NCBI RefSeq assembly: GCF_002335745.1
Contig: NZ_NIST01000001.1
Span: forward strand, 3,217,295 to 3,281,294
Direction of reading: 5' to 3'
Source: Evansella halocellulosilytica
Lineage (GTDB): Bacteria > Bacillota > Bacilli > Bacillales > Salisediminibacteriaceae
DNA length: 64,000 bases
The notes below the pieces were generated by a model. It worked only from the letters and a program-made list of their open reading frames with translations, made no database searches and was not told where the DNA came from. The translations under genes were made by a program, and so were the position numbers. This document shows positions 8,085-17,645 of the stretch, one piece after another (position 1 is the first letter of the stretch; each line of letters opens with the position of its first letter).

Positions 8085-9428
8085 ATGAATTTATACGGTA
8101 CAAGTAAAGTGAGTAATGAAGGTCATTTAATGATCGGTGATGTAGATACGACTAAATTAGTAAACAAATACGGGACACCTCTATTTGTTTATGATGTTAA
8201 CGATATTTGTGATCGGGCATATCAATTCAAACGAGCATTTGAAAAAAACGGGATTTCGTATCAAGTTGCTTATGCAAGTAAAGCATTTAGCTGTTTAGCT
8301 ATGGTTCAGCTTGTCGATGAGCTCGGATTAAGTTTGGATGTTGTATCAGGAGGAGAATTATATACCGCCCTGGAAGCGAAATTCCCTCCAGAAAGGATTC
8401 ATTTTCATGGGAATAATAAGTCATTGCAAGAAATTGAAATGGCCGTTCGTGAAAATATCGGATGTTTTGTCGTTGATAATTTTACCGAGCTGTCATGGCT
8501 AATGGACGTAACTGAGTCTATGAGCCGTCCGATGGATGTTCTCATCCGGATAACGCCAGGTGTTGAGGCGCATACTCATGAATATATTTCTACTGGACAA
8601 GAAGATTCTAAATTTGGCTTTGATATACAAAGTGGTCAAGCGGCAAAAGCGATCGAAATCATTCAATCACATCAATATTTATCTATAAAAGGTGTACATT
8701 CTCATATAGGTTCCCAAATTTTCGAAACAGATGGGTTTACATCAGCTGTAAAAGAAATCTATCAACGTCTTAGAGAATGGAATAAACAATTAAATTTTGT
8801 TCCTGAAGTATTGAATCTAGGCGGTGGATTCGGAATAAGGTATACAAAAGAAGATGAACCGCTTCCTTTAGGAGATTATGTTGAAGCAATGATTGCGAGT
8901 GTAAAAGAGGAAAGTAACAAATCCGGTCTACCTTTTCCGGAAATATGGATTGAACCTGGAAGAGCACTCGTAGGTGAAGCGGGAACGACTCTTTATTCCA
9001 TCGGTGCAAGAAAAACAATCCCTGGAATTCGAACATATTTATCTGTCGATGGAGGAATGACAGATAATATAAGACCTGCACTTTATCAAGCAAAATATGA
9101 AGCTGTCGTAGCAAATAAACTTAATGAACCGTGTGAAGATACGGTTTCGATCGCTGGTAAATGCTGCGAAAGTGGAGATATGCTCATTTGGGATCTAGCT
9201 CTCCCACAAGTTGATCATGGTGATATATTAGCAGTCTTATCTACGGGAGCTTACGGTTATTCGATGGCAAATAATTATAACCGGATACAACGTCCTGCGG
9301 TTGTCTTCGTCAAAGACGGGCAAGAACAATGTGTCATCCAACGAGAAACGTATGCAGATTTAATAAAAAATGAACGAGGGTATCGATTAAAATCATCATC
9401 CGCTACTCTTGCCAATAGTTATTCATAA
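8085..9428 (+). CDS. lysA: Diaminopimelate decarboxylase
   Basis: PLP enzyme that decarboxylates meso-diaminopimelate to L-lysine, the last step of lysine synthesis. 447 residues, alanine racemase-type barrel at the N-terminus with the PLP lysine in YASKAFSCLAM, HSHIGSQIFE, LGGGFGIRY, the C-terminal sheet domain with ISIEPGR-equivalent EIWIEPGRALVGEAG and GKCCESGDML. Ribosome site AGGAGA at 8071. In this genus the gene normally follows spoVAF directly; here the lysine riboswitch and a group II intron lie between. Expression therefore needs antitermination at 6122 and transcription through 1.9 kb of intron, unless an internal promoter exists. Confidence 0.96.
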   Translation: MNLYGTSKVSNEGHLMIGDVDTTKLVNKYGTPLFVYDVNDICDRAYQFKRAFEKNGISYQVAYASKAFSCLAMVQLVDELGLSLDVVSGGELYTALEAKFPPERIHFHGNNKSLQEIEMAVRENIGCFVVDNFTELSWLMDVTESMSRPMDVLIRITPGVEAHTHEYISTGQEDSKFGFDIQSGQAAKAIEIIQSHQYLSIKGVHSHIGSQIFETDGFTSAVKEIYQRLREWNKQLNFVPEVLNLGGGFGIRYTKEDEPLPLGDYVEAMIASVKEESNKSGLPFPEIWIEPGRALVGEAGTTLYSIGARKTIPGIRTYLSVDGGMTDNIRPALYQAKYEAVVANKLNEPCEDTVSIAGKCCESGDMLIWDLALPQVDHGDILAVLSTGAYGYSMANNYNRIQRPAVVFVKDGQEQCVIQRETYADLIKNERGYRLKSSSATLANSYS

Positions 9429-9436
9429 TGAAGTGT

Positions 9437-9490
9437 CAGGATGCTTATGTAACGAGAGATTTTCGTTTCGAACGCATCCTATTCCTTTCT
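9437..9490 (+). terminator. Weak candidate terminator after lysA
   Basis: AGGATGC (9437-9443) pairs with GCATCCT (9474-9480), with a smaller inner stem, followed by TTCCTTTCTTT rather than a clean T run. Confidence 0.35.
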
Positions 9491-9504
9491 TTGTAAAATA
9501 TTTT

Positions 9505-9690
9505 CATGTGCTCGAAAGAGCGATAGGCTACGATTCCGACGGAAATACACTAGACGAAAATCACCTTGGTTCACATAGTGTGTCACTTAGGAAATTGAGA
9601 CATTGCTCGCGACAAAGAAGACACCGATGCAAATGAAGTGCAGCACGACTAGATGTCGCACTTGTGCTCCAGAGTGCAAGCGAGTGATTA
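9505..9690 (+). repeat. Dispersed repeat family A, copy A1
   Basis: Starts CATGTGCTCGAAAGAGCG and contains the family core ACAAAGAAGACACCGATG, AAATGAAGTGCAGCACGA and GATGTCGCACTTGTGCTC. The middle holds a degenerate inner palindrome CTTGG...TTAGG. Four other copies (17646, 18069, 48720, 62646) share the core. It fills most of the lysA-ppiB gap. No protein product is supported. Confidence 0.75.
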
Positions 9691-9836
9691 TAAACGAACC
9701 AACACCTATGAACCATTCCTATTATGAAGCATGGTGATAAAAAATTTAATGTAAACAAAATCTTGTTTATTTCATTTATGAAAAAATTGTTGTAAGATGA
9801 TGAAGAAAGTTATTACTTTGAATGGAGGCCATATGA

Positions 9837-10274
9837 ATGAAAAAAGGTGAAATTGTATTTGAAACAGGTGAAAAAGTAGTCATCGAATTTTATCCAGAAG
9901 AAGCACCTGGAACAGTAGAAAACTTTGAGAAATTAGCGAAAGAAGGTTTTTATGATGGACTAACATTCCATCGCGTCATTCCAGGATTTGTCGCACAAGG
10001 CGGTTGCCCAACAGGAAATGGAACTGGCGGACCTGGATATACGATCAAATGTGAAACGGAAGGAAACCCTCATAAACATGAGCGCGGTTCCTTATCGATG
10101 GCTCATGCAGGTAAAGATACTGGCGGAAGTCAGTTTTTTATTGTTTTTGAACCACAGCCACATTTAAATGGTGTACATACAGTCTTTGGTAAAGTGATTG
10201 AAGGTATGGATGCGGTAGATCGTATTCGCCAAGGTGATGTTATGTCTGAAGTAAAAGTATACGACGAAGAATAA
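9837..10274 (+). CDS. ppiB: Peptidyl-prolyl cis-trans isomerase B (cyclophilin)
   Basis: Cytoplasmic prolyl isomerase that speeds protein folding. 145 residues, one cyclophilin domain with [36 protein letters not shown] and [12 protein letters not shown]; the catalytic arginine is in FHRV. Start chosen at 9837 because the overlapping ATG at 9833 hits a stop after five codons; GGAGG lies at 9824. Stands alone between a repeat and the riboflavin leader. Confidence 0.96.
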   Translation: MKKGEIVFETGEKVVIEFYPEEAPGTVENFEKLAKEGFYDGLTFHRVIPGFVAQGGCPTGNGTGGPGYTIKCETEGNPHKHERGSLSMAHAGKDTGGSQFFIVFEPQPHLNGVHTVFGKVIEGMDAVDRIRQGDVMSEVKVYDEE

Positions 10275-10397
10275 TAAAGAGTAGGTTGTCTTATAGAAGT
10301 GTGTTCATACATGTGAGACAGCCTTCCTACATGATACGATATTAAAAGGCGTTATTTTAAAAGAAGCAAATTCTGACCTTTTTTTGTTCACATGTGA

Positions 10398-10403
10398 TAT
10401 AAT
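10398..10403 (+). promoter_or_regulatory. Extended -10 promoter of the rib leader
   Basis: TGATATAAT gives a perfect TATAAT (10398-10403) with an upstream TG dinucleotide, 25 bases before the FMN aptamer. No good -35 hexamer is visible, which extended -10 promoters tolerate. Confidence 0.6.
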
Positions 10404-10427
10404 AAACAAAAATAAAATAATATTGTT

Positions 10428-10578
10428 TCTTCGGGGTAGGGTGAAATTCCCAACCGGCGGTGATGATAGCTTTTTCCTAATTAAGCTTCTAAGCCCGTGA
10501 CCCGGCATGATATTTCATGACGGTGGATTTGGTGAGAGACCAGAGCCGACAGTATAGTCTGGATGGGAGAAGGAACGA
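10428..10578 (+). ncRNA. FMN riboswitch (RFN element)
   Basis: All conserved RFN blocks are present in order: TCTTCGGGGTAGGGTGAAAT (10429), CCCAACCGGCGGTGATGA, AAGCCCGTGACCCG (10491), CGGTGGATTTGGTGAGAGAC (10520), CCAGAGCCGACAGTATAGTC and GGATGGGAGAAGGAAC (10561). In the family FMN binding causes early termination of the riboflavin operon. A strong terminator lies at 10707, and ribD follows. Confidence 0.96.
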
Positions 10579-10706
10579 ATGTAAAATATATTTTCTAGCC
10601 ATAGGGAGAAGTGTGTCTTTTAACTCTCAACCTAGAAAACATATTTCAAGGTTTAAAAAAGGTAAATTTAAACCTTTATTTGAATATGCATTTCGTTCGT
10701 ATGATC

Positions 10707-10743
10707 ATACCTGAAGGAATTAACTCCTTCAGGTATTTTTTTA
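10707..10743 (+). terminator. FMN riboswitch expression-platform terminator
   Basis: ATACCTGAAGGA (10707-10718) pairs perfectly with TCCTTCAGGTAT (10725-10736), a 12 bp stem with a six-base loop and a T run, placed between the FMN aptamer and ribD. Confidence 0.9.
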
Positions 10744-10803
10744 TTTTCCGCATCGGAAATGCTCCTACCTAACCTGAGATGATGTAAAAGTGAGGTATGT
10801 TTC

Positions 10804-11889
10804 ATGGAAGAACAGTATATGAACATAGCAATTGATATGGCGAGAGCGACGCTCGGTCAAACGTCACCAAATCCAGCAGTAGGTGCTGTGATTGTGAAAG
10901 ACCATCAAATCGTAGGGATGGGTGCTCATTTAAGAGCAGGTGATAAACATGCGGAACGACATGCGATTGAAATGGCGAAAGGTAAATGTGAAGGTGCAAC
11001 GATTTACGTTACGTTAGAACCTTGTTCTCATTACGGGCGCACACCTCCATGTGCAGATGCGATTATAGAAGCTGGTATAAAGAAGGTAGTCATTGCTTCT
11101 ACAGATCCGAACCCGAAAGTAGCAGGAAGAGGAATCAAAAAGTTAATCGATGCCGGAATTGAAGTAAAGACAAATATTTTGAAAGAAGAAGCAGATGAAC
11201 TAAATCGCGATTTTTTTTATTATATTCAAGAGAAAAAGCCATTTGTTACATTAAAAACTGCAACAAGCATCGATGGGAAAATTGCTACGAGCAGTGGTGA
11301 AAGTAAATGGATTACCGGAGATGAGGCAAGGCAAGATGTTCATTATTTGCGCCATCAGCATGACAGCATACTTGTCGGAATTAATACAGTTATTGCAGAT
11401 GACCCATCATTAACGACGAGACTCCCTGACGGCGGGAAAAATCCGATACGTATCGTATTGGATCATCATTTAAGAATTCCGTTGGATGCACAAGTGATTA
11501 CGGATCAACTAGCACCAACATGGATTATCACGACGTATGAAGTCGATAAGGAGAAAATAAACCAGCTTGAAAGTTTAGGGATTAAAGTTTACCAGCTTTT
11601 TAAAAATATAATTGAAGTAAATCAATTATTGGATTTTCTTGGGGAAAAAGAAGTGACATCATTATTAGTCGAAGGTGGCGGCAGTGTGAATGACAGTTTT
11701 TTACGATCTGGTGAGTTTCAGGATGTCATTGTTTATTTAGCTCCAACAATTATTGGAGGTAAAGATGCTCCATCTTCGTTCTCCGGAACAGGAATCGCTT
11801 TATTAGATGAAACACCGCAATTAAAAATAAAAGAAACGAAGAAGCTTGGTAAAGATTTAAAGGTAATTTTGACAAAGGAGGAAGGATAA
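10804..11889 (+). CDS. ribD: Bifunctional diaminohydroxyphosphoribosylaminopyrimidine deaminase / reductase
   Basis: Second and third steps of riboflavin synthesis: deamination, then side-chain reduction. 361 residues. N-terminal zinc deaminase (1-145) shows HAERHAIEMA and PCSHYGRTPPCADAI; C-terminal reductase (147-361) shows SIDGKIATSSGESKWITG, RHQHDSILVGINTVIADDP and LLVEGGGSVNDSFL. First gene of the FMN-controlled operon; the ribosome site (GTGAGG) is modest. The stop is immediately followed by the ribE start. Confidence 0.96.
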   Translation: MEEQYMNIAIDMARATLGQTSPNPAVGAVIVKDHQIVGMGAHLRAGDKHAERHAIEMAKGKCEGATIYVTLEPCSHYGRTPPCADAIIEAGIKKVVIASTDPNPKVAGRGIKKLIDAGIEVKTNILKEEADELNRDFFYYIQEKKPFVTLKTATSIDGKIATSSGESKWITGDEARQDVHYLRHQHDSILVGINTVIADDPSLTTRLPDGGKNPIRIVLDHHLRIPLDAQVITDQLAPTWIITTYEVDKEKINQLESLGIKVYQLFKNIIEVNQLLDFLGEKEVTSLLVEGGGSVNDSFLRSGEFQDVIVYLAPTIIGGKDAPSSFSGTGIALLDETPQLKIKETKKLGKDLKVILTKEEG

Positions 11890-12543
11890 TTGTTTACCGG
11901 TATTATAGAAGAGAAGGGGAAAGTCGTTCAAATGCATAGAACAGGTGATGCAATTGTCATGAAACTTTGTGCAGAGAAAACACTAATAAATGTAAATTTA
12001 GGAGACAGCATATCTGTAAACGGTGTATGTTTAACTGTAACAAATTATGATCAATCTACGTTTACAGTGGATTTAATGCCGGAAACTGTTCGCCATACGA
12101 GCCTGCGTGATTTGACAGTTGGTTCCTTTGTTAATCTAGAAAGGGCTATGGCTGCAAATGGACGATTCGGTGGCCACTTCGTTTCAGGTCATGTTGATGG
12201 AGTAGGTGTTATTCGAAAGAAAAGTCAAGAACACAATGCTGTTTACTATGAAATTGAAATACCAAAACATTTAAGGAAGTTTATGATTATGAAAGGCAGT
12301 GTTTGTGTTGATGGCACAAGTTTGACAATTTTTGGATTAACGGATGATTCGTTTACTATTTCCATCATCCCTCATACTATTGAAGAAACGATCATTGGGG
12401 GGAAAGGCCAAGGAGATATCGTAAATATAGAATGTGACATGCTCGCGAAATATATGGATCAATTATTGTCAAGAAGGACAGGAACTGATGAATCCTCATC
12501 AGAAAAGTTAACGGAGAGCTTTTTAAAAGATCATGGATTTTAA
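11890..12543 (+). CDS. ribE: Riboflavin synthase alpha subunit
   Basis: Dismutates two 6,7-dimethyl-8-ribityllumazine molecules into riboflavin. 217 residues with the two tandem lumazine-binding repeats (MFTGIIEEKGKV and GGHFVSGHVDGVG start the halves; SISVNGVCLTV and SVCVDGTSLTI are equivalent segments). Starts with TTG at 11890, directly after the ribD stop; AAAGGAGG at 11875 supports it. Confidence 0.95.
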   Translation: MFTGIIEEKGKVVQMHRTGDAIVMKLCAEKTLINVNLGDSISVNGVCLTVTNYDQSTFTVDLMPETVRHTSLRDLTVGSFVNLERAMAANGRFGGHFVSGHVDGVGVIRKKSQEHNAVYYEIEIPKHLRKFMIMKGSVCVDGTSLTIFGLTDDSFTISIIPHTIEETIIGGKGQGDIVNIECDMLAKYMDQLLSRRTGTDESSSEKLTESFLKDHGF

Positions 12544-12561
12544 GATAAAGGAGAATGCTTA

Positions 12562-13755
12562 ATGTTTGATCCTATTGAAGAAGCAATATACGAACTCATG
12601 CAAGGAAAAGTTGTCATCGTTTGCGATGATGAAGATAGGGAAAATGAAGGTGATTTCGTTTCCTTGGCTGATAAAACGACACCAGAAGTCATTAACTTTA
12701 TGATTACTCATGGCCGTGGTCTTGTTTGTGCCCCAATCACACAAGAAAGGGCAGAAAAGCTTGAACTGTTACCAATGGTTGATCACAATACAGATCCTCA
12801 TGGAACAGCTTTTACTGTAAGTGTTGATCATAAACATACGACAACAGGTATATCCGCCCATGAGCGCTCATTAACTGTAAAAGCATTGATTGACTCTGAT
12901 TCGAAAGCCGCTGACTTTAAAAAGCCGGGACATATTTTCCCGCTTGTAGCAAAAGACGGTGGTGTCCTTCGTAGAGCGGGACATACTGAAGCTGCGGTTG
13001 ATTTAGCTCGATTATGCGGCTCGGAGCCAGCAGGTGTAATATGTGAAATCATCAATGAGGACGGTTCAATGGCAAGAGTGCCAGACTTAAGGAAAATTGC
13101 TGATCAACATGATTTAAAAATGATTACAATTAAAGATCTTATTCAATATCGTAATCGAAAAGATAAGCTCGTTAAAAAGGAAGTTGAAATTGACTTACCA
13201 ACTGCATTTGGTGATTTTAAAGCGATTGGCTACTCGAACATTGTTGACGGAAAAGAACATATTGCCATTGTAAAAGGAGAAATTAATAGCGAAAATCCAA
13301 CACTTGTACGTGTTCATTCCGAATGCTTAACTGGAGATGTATTTGGTTCTCAAAGATGTGACTGCGGTCCGCAACTCCATGCTGCATTAGAGCAAATTGA
13401 GGAAGCAGGCTCTGGGGTATTATTGTATATGCGTCAGGAAGGCCGCGGAATAGGTTTGCTCAATAAAATGAGAGCTTATAAACTACAAGAAGAAGGTTAT
13501 GATACCGTAGAGGCTAATGAAAAGCTTGGGTTTGCACCAGATTTACGTGACTACGGAATCGGTGCACAAATCCTTCGAGATTTAGGAATTCGAAAAATGA
13601 GGTTACTAACAAACAACCCAAGAAAAATTACTGGACTTAAAGGATATGATTTAGAAGTTGTAGACCGAGTTGCTTTACAGCTGCCTTCATCGAAAGCAAA
13701 TGAAAGATATTTAAAAGTAAAAAAAGAAAAACTTGGACATCTACTACATTTTTAA
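12562..13755 (+). CDS. ribBA: Bifunctional DHBP synthase / GTP cyclohydrolase II
   Basis: Supplies both starting units of riboflavin. 397 residues: N-terminal 3,4-dihydroxy-2-butanone 4-phosphate synthase (1-200; [23 protein letters not shown]), C-terminal GTP cyclohydrolase II (205-397) with the zinc cysteines in [17 protein letters not shown] and the [10 protein letters not shown] loop. Preceded by AAAGGAG. Third gene of the rib operon. Confidence 0.96.
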   Translation: MFDPIEEAIYELMQGKVVIVCDDEDRENEGDFVSLADKTTPEVINFMITHGRGLVCAPITQERAEKLELLPMVDHNTDPHGTAFTVSVDHKHTTTGISAHERSLTVKALIDSDSKAADFKKPGHIFPLVAKDGGVLRRAGHTEAAVDLARLCGSEPAGVICEIINEDGSMARVPDLRKIADQHDLKMITIKDLIQYRNRKDKLVKKEVEIDLPTAFGDFKAIGYSNIVDGKEHIAIVKGEINSENPTLVRVHSECLTGDVFGSQRCDCGPQLHAALEQIEEAGSGVLLYMRQEGRGIGLLNKMRAYKLQEEGYDTVEANEKLGFAPDLRDYGIGAQILRDLGIRKMRLLTNNPRKITGLKGYDLEVVDRVALQLPSSKANERYLKVKKEKLGHLLHF

Positions 13756-13775
13756 CTAATTAAGGAGGAATAAAC

Positions 13776-14246
13776 ATGGGAAATGTATTTGAAGGACATT
13801 TAGTAGGAACAGGATTAAAAGTAGGAATTGTTACAGGAAGATTTAATGAATTTATTACGAGTAAACTATTGGGTGGTGCTCAAGACGCATTTAAACGTCA
13901 CGGTATCGATGAAGCAGATGTTGATATTGCATGGGTCCCTGGTGCTTATGAAATTCCGGTTATCGCCAAAAAAATGGCTGAATCAGGAAAGTATGATGCC
14001 GTTGTCACCTTAGGGACTGTTATTCGAGGTTCTACACCACACTTTGATTATGTTTGTAATGAAGTCTCAAAAGGAGTCGCCTCCATTTCACTTTCGACTG
14101 GTGTTCCAGTTATTTTCGGAGTTTTAACGACAGATACGATTGAGCAGGCTGTTGAAAGAGCCGGAACAAAAGCGGGGAATAAAGGTTGGGAAGCAGCAGT
14201 TTCCGCTATCGAAATGGCGAACTTAACAAAAAGTTTTTCATTTTAA
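13776..14246 (+). CDS. ribH: 6,7-dimethyl-8-ribityllumazine synthase
   Basis: Condenses the pyrimidine and the C4 phosphate to lumazine; forms 60-subunit capsids with RibE in Bacillus. 156 residues with [40 protein letters not shown] and [27 protein letters not shown] precedes the ATG. Fourth gene of the operon. Confidence 0.96.
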   Translation: MGNVFEGHLVGTGLKVGIVTGRFNEFITSKLLGGAQDAFKRHGIDEADVDIAWVPGAYEIPVIAKKMAESGKYDAVVTLGTVIRGSTPHFDYVCNEVSKGVASISLSTGVPVIFGVLTTDTIEQAVERAGTKAGNKGWEAAVSAIEMANLTKSFSF

Positions 14247-14261
14247 AAAAGAGGGATCATC

Positions 14262-14600
14262 ATGCTAGTGCCTTATAAACAAGAACACGAAAAATTTGCT
14301 ATGGGTTTACTATCTTTCATGCCAGATGATAAAAAAGTAAAACAATTAAAGCAAACAATTGACCAGTATAAAGAGTTAGAAAACGCTCATCTGTATTTAT
14401 GGAAAGAGGACTCTTATATTGGAGTAATCGGAATTGAGACATGTGAAGAAGGGGTTTTCTTAAAAGATTTATCGGTGAATCCATCATATCGTAACGAAGG
14501 TATCGCGACAAAAATGATTGAATCATTAGAAAGAAAACTAGATGTTACGTTACAGGGTACGAAGTACACGAAAGATTTTTTAGATCATTGCCGCTATTAA
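14262..14600 (+). CDS. ribT: RibT, GNAT-type acetyltransferase of the riboflavin operon
   Basis: 112-residue GNAT-fold protein; substrate unknown. It carries MGLLSFMPDDKKVKQLKQTI, a beta-strand run HLYLWKEDSYIGVIGIE and the acetyl-CoA loop NPSYRNEGIATKMIESLE. Length and position after ribH match B. subtilis RibT. Last gene of the operon; a family B repeat begins directly after the stop. Confidence 0.85.
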   Translation: MLVPYKQEHEKFAMGLLSFMPDDKKVKQLKQTIDQYKELENAHLYLWKEDSYIGVIGIETCEEGVFLKDLSVNPSYRNEGIATKMIESLERKLDVTLQGTKYTKDFLDHCRY

Positions 14601-14735
14601 GATACGCGCAAGGCGCTTGTCTATTCCTCTACTTGAATTGCTCTGGTGTTGGACAAAACGTCTCGTCCTGTGGCTTGTCCGGTCCAGCGGAAACCCCGAA
14701 GTTACCACATTCGTGTGGAAGATCGTGATATAAAC
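14601..14735 (-). repeat. Dispersed repeat family B, copy B3 (reverse orientation)
   Basis: Read on the minus strand it gives CACGATCTTCCACACGAATG, TGGTAACTTCGG, GCCACAGGACGAGACG and AGACAAGCGCCTTGCGCG, matching the order of blocks in copy B2 (53798-54057). It lies between the convergent genes ribT and ypuF and may also serve as their terminator region. Confidence 0.65.
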
Positions 14736-14799
14736 AATCTTGGAATATCGAGAGATTGAAAATTTATAACATCTAACCTTTGAATAAAAGCAAGGGGGC

Positions 14800-15324
14800 C
14801 TACTCCTCCCTTGCTTTCCGTTTTCTTTCAAGTGAAGCTTTTCTTTCTTTTATTACATCGCTGCGATCTCGTAATTTATGCCTAAACACAAGGTCGCTGT
14901 TTGATAAGTCTTCAAAACCACACCAAGACAGGTTTTCCTTTTTGCACAGATCTTTACAATGTTCAATTAAATGGTCTTCAGTAAGTGGTATGTTAAACGG
15001 CAAATAAGGTCCATCATCATTTACAGTTTGTATACGATCTTGAACCTTTTTTAATAATAAATCAGGGTTAATTGAAATGTTCTTAAAAGATGAGCGATTA
15101 TTCTCTATATGTTTTAAACAATGATGATAAAGTCGTAGACTACCCTTTCTATTTTTCTGCCTTTCATGATAAACAGCGACAGCAAGTTGAATAAGTCCAA
15201 GCCACTGGTCGCCTCCACCGACTTCTTTCCAGTATTCTTCCATAATTTCATGACATTCGAAATAATCTCTTGTACCATGAAACTCAATTAAATAATCAAT
15301 ATAAGCATCTGGATAATTTTTCAT
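14800..15324 (-). CDS. ypuF: DUF309 protein YpuF
   Basis: 174 residues, conserved Bacillus protein of unknown function. The DUF309 signature is clear: HGTRDYFECHEIMEEYWK, WLGLIQLAVAVYHERQKN and GSLRLYHHCLKHIE. The C-terminal 80 residues are basic with a short coiled-coil-like tail. Start supported by GGAGGGATCT. It lies between ribT and scpA, as ypuF does in related genomes, but is turned to the minus strand, making it convergent with ribT and divergent from scpA. Confidence 0.85.
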   Translation of the reverse strand: MKNYPDAYIDYLIEFHGTRDYFECHEIMEEYWKEVGGGDQWLGLIQLAVAVYHERQKNRKGSLRLYHHCLKHIENNRSSFKNISINPDLLLKKVQDRIQTVNDDGPYLPFNIPLTEDHLIEHCKDLCKKENLSWCGFEDLSNSDLVFRHKLRDRSDVIKERKASLERKRKAREE

Positions 15325-15503
15325 AGATCCCTCCGTGCATAAATAATTATGATCCTTAAATTTTAAATTTGGAATATAAACATTTGACGATTAAACGAAA
15401 GGAATTGCCCATTATTTGAAAACCCTTTTTAATAAATCCTAACATAAAAACGTGAAAGAATCTTTTATTTTATAGAGGAAAGAACCATCAATTGCTAATG
15501 TTA

Positions 15504-15514
15504 TATGATATAAT
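15504..15514 (+). promoter_or_regulatory. Extended -10 promoter of scpA
   Basis: TATGATATAAT contains TATAAT (15509-15514) preceded by TG, 31 bases before the scpA start. No clear -35. Confidence 0.5.
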
Positions 15515-15544
15515 GCATGAAAGAACGATGAAAATGGTGAGAAT

Positions 15545-16324
15545 ATGCAGTATAGTGTAAAGCTTCAATCTTTTGAAGGTCCATTAGATTTATTATTACA
15601 TTTAATTCAAAAAAATGACTTAGACATATATGATATCCCTGTAAAAGATATTACTGAACAGTATATGACATATATTCATGCAATGCAGGTTCTACACCTA
15701 GATATTGCAAGTGAGTATTTAGTCATGGCTTCAACGTTATTACATATGAAGAGCCAAATGCTGCTCCCGGCTCAAGAAGAGGAATTAGATGAAGAGGACT
15801 TCTTTTATGATGAGGATGAAGACCCTCGTGAAGATTTAATGCAACGATTAATTGAATATAAAAAGTATAAAGAGGCTGCCGGAGAATTAAAAGAGCGAGA
15901 GCGTGAGAGAAGTGACTTGTTTTCTAAGCCAATGACGGATTTAACAGCTTTTTTTAAAGAACAAAATGATCGTAATGCACAAGAGGAGAAACCAAATATC
16001 AATGTAACGATTTATGATATGCTCCAAGCTTTTCAAAAAATGAAGAAGCGAAAAAGTGTGAAGGAACCTGTGTATTCAAAAATTCAGCGGGATGATGTTC
16101 CGATTGATGAAAAAATGACCGAGATTATGGAACAACTTCATATGTTTAAAGGAAAGAGAAACTTTTCTGACCTGTTTGAGAAAGAAAAAAAACATCAGAT
16201 TGTCATTACATTCCTAGCACTGCTTGAACTAATGAAATCGGATGTGGTCAGGTGCGAACAAGGGAGCAATTTTGAAGATATAATCATTTTTAAGAAGGAG
16301 GTTGCTCTCGTTGAAGAGTCATGA
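15545..16324 (+). CDS. scpA: Segregation and condensation protein A (kleisin)
   Basis: Kleisin that bridges the SMC heads in the condensin complex with ScpB, needed for chromosome segregation. 259 residues: N-terminal SMC-binding part (VKLQSFEGPLDLLLHLIQKNDLDIYDIPV), acidic middle (EEELDEEDFFYDEDEDPRED), C-terminal winged helix (FSDLFEKEKKHQIVITFLALLELMK). The 3' end overlaps scpB. Confidence 0.96.
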   Translation: MQYSVKLQSFEGPLDLLLHLIQKNDLDIYDIPVKDITEQYMTYIHAMQVLHLDIASEYLVMASTLLHMKSQMLLPAQEEELDEEDFFYDEDEDPREDLMQRLIEYKKYKEAAGELKERERERSDLFSKPMTDLTAFFKEQNDRNAQEEKPNINVTIYDMLQAFQKMKKRKSVKEPVYSKIQRDDVPIDEKMTEIMEQLHMFKGKRNFSDLFEKEKKHQIVITFLALLELMKSDVVRCEQGSNFEDIIIFKKEVALVEES

Positions 16325-16952
16325 AATTAAAGCGGTTATCGAAGGTCTCCTTTTCGTCTCAGGCGAAGAAGGGATTGACGAAAAACAACTTATGGATGTT
16401 CTCCAATTAGATAGAAAATCAGTCAAGTTTTATATGGCTGAACTAAAAGATATGTATTCTTCAGATACTAGAGGAATACAATTAGTAGAAGTAGCAGGTG
16501 GTTATCAATTGACAACGAAACCTGAGCATGCACCGTTTTTTAAGAGGCTTGTCCAAGCCCCTTCTTCGACAACACTCTCCCAAGCAGCTCTAGAAACGTT
16601 AGCAATTGTTGCTTATAAGCAGCCGATATCTAGAGTAGAAATTGAGGATATTCGTGGAGTAAAATCAGAAAGACCAGTACGAACACTAACAGCAAAGTCT
16701 CTATTAAAAGAAGTTGGCAGGGTTGAAGGAACCGGACGAGCCATTCTATACGGAACAACAAAGGAATTTTTAGATCAGTTTGGTCTTCGCTCTATTGAGG
16801 AACTGCCACCACTACCAGATAATATTGAAGAAGAACAGGTAGAAGAAGAGGTTGACCTCTTTTTTGCGAAGTTTCAAGAGCAAATGACTTCAACCAATGA
16901 TGGTGAAGATAATAAGGAAATTGAAGAAGGGAATGTTCAGTCAAATGGGTAA
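16311..16952 (+). CDS. scpB: Segregation and condensation protein B
   Basis: Partner of ScpA in condensin; two winged-helix domains bind the kleisin. 213 residues with EGLLFVSGEEGIDEKQL, LAIVAYKQPISRVEIEDIRG, VKSERPVRTLTAKSLLKEVG and GRAILYGTTKEFLDQFGL. The TTG at 16311 is chosen: AAGGAGG (16295-16301) is nine bases away, while the upstream in-frame TTG at 16302 touches that site. Overlaps scpA by 14 bases and ypuI by 8. Confidence 0.95.
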   Translation: MKSHEIKAVIEGLLFVSGEEGIDEKQLMDVLQLDRKSVKFYMAELKDMYSSDTRGIQLVEVAGGYQLTTKPEHAPFFKRLVQAPSSTTLSQAALETLAIVAYKQPISRVEIEDIRGVKSERPVRTLTAKSLLKEVGRVEGTGRAILYGTTKEFLDQFGLRSIEELPPLPDNIEEEQVEEEVDLFFAKFQEQMTSTNDGEDNKEIEEGNVQSNG

Positions 16953-17454
16953 TGATTTAGTACGACAGCAATTAATTTTTACAATGGACAATTTGCAAGC
17001 AGCAACGAATGAATTGAGGTCTTTCTTGAACAATGTTACATTAACTGAATTGAAAGAAGCAGATGAAAAAACGGAAGTGGAAACATCAGTTAATGAATAC
17101 GAATTAATATTGGATCAATTTAGAAGACTACTCGTTTTTTTTGATGAAGGAAGAGAATCTGGAAATTTAATTCTTCGAAGTGAAAGTTTCCGTAAAGGAG
17201 CTGCTGAGAAGACTTTATATTGGATATTTCATCAATGTGTTGAAGAATTCTTTCAACCGAAACTTGATGTCTGGTATGAAGACAGCCGGGCAGCATATAC
17301 TGGGAAAAATGCGATCAGATTTCGGACTGATGTTCCCGAGCCGATGAAAAAATTAGTTGCATCTATTGAAGGGCCGGTACAGGAAATCCGAGAAGAGCTA
17401 GAATATTATGAAACAGATTACCGTACAAAAGTAAGACAACGCGATATTGAATAA
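16945..17454 (+). CDS. ypuI: YpuI-family protein (DUF3907)
   Basis: 169 residues, soluble, mostly helical and acidic; function unknown. The segment GNLILRSESFRKGAAEKTLYWIFHQCVEEFF and the position directly after scpB match YpuI. The start is uncertain: ATG 16945 gives a family-like MGNDLVRQQ, ATG 16933 is only two bases from GAAGAAGG, and the frame is open to 16897. Translation is probably coupled to scpB. Confidence 0.8.
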   Translation: MGNDLVRQQLIFTMDNLQAATNELRSFLNNVTLTELKEADEKTEVETSVNEYELILDQFRRLLVFFDEGRESGNLILRSESFRKGAAEKTLYWIFHQCVEEFFQPKLDVWYEDSRAAYTGKNAIRFRTDVPEPMKKLVASIEGPVQEIREELEYYETDYRTKVRQRDIE

Positions 17455-17505
17455 TTGATGCTCTCTTTTAACTTCTAGTTATATAAGAAAAAGAAGCTTA
17501 TACCG

Positions 17506-17540
17506 AAAACCTGTTATTCACTGTAATAACAGGTTTTTTA
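17506..17540 (+). terminator. Intrinsic terminator after scpA-scpB-ypuI
   Basis: AAACCTGTTATT (17507-17518) pairs perfectly with AATAACAGGTTT (17525-17536) over a CACTGT loop, followed by TTTTA. Confidence 0.9.
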
Positions 17541-17645
17541 CATTATATTCTTTGTAAACCACAGGCTCTGCCTGTGTGAAAATAAACCTTTAAGGGTTGT
17601 ATTCGTGAGATTTCTTTAAAAGTAACGAATAGTTGGAAGGTATAC

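Noticed and set aside
8770-9114. Minus-strand frame of 114 codons inside lysA
   Set aside because: Shadow of the conserved lysA coding sequence; no ribosome site.
10517-10714. 65-codon frame in the rib leader
   Set aside because: It overlaps the FMN aptamer and terminator stem, which explain the sequence fully.
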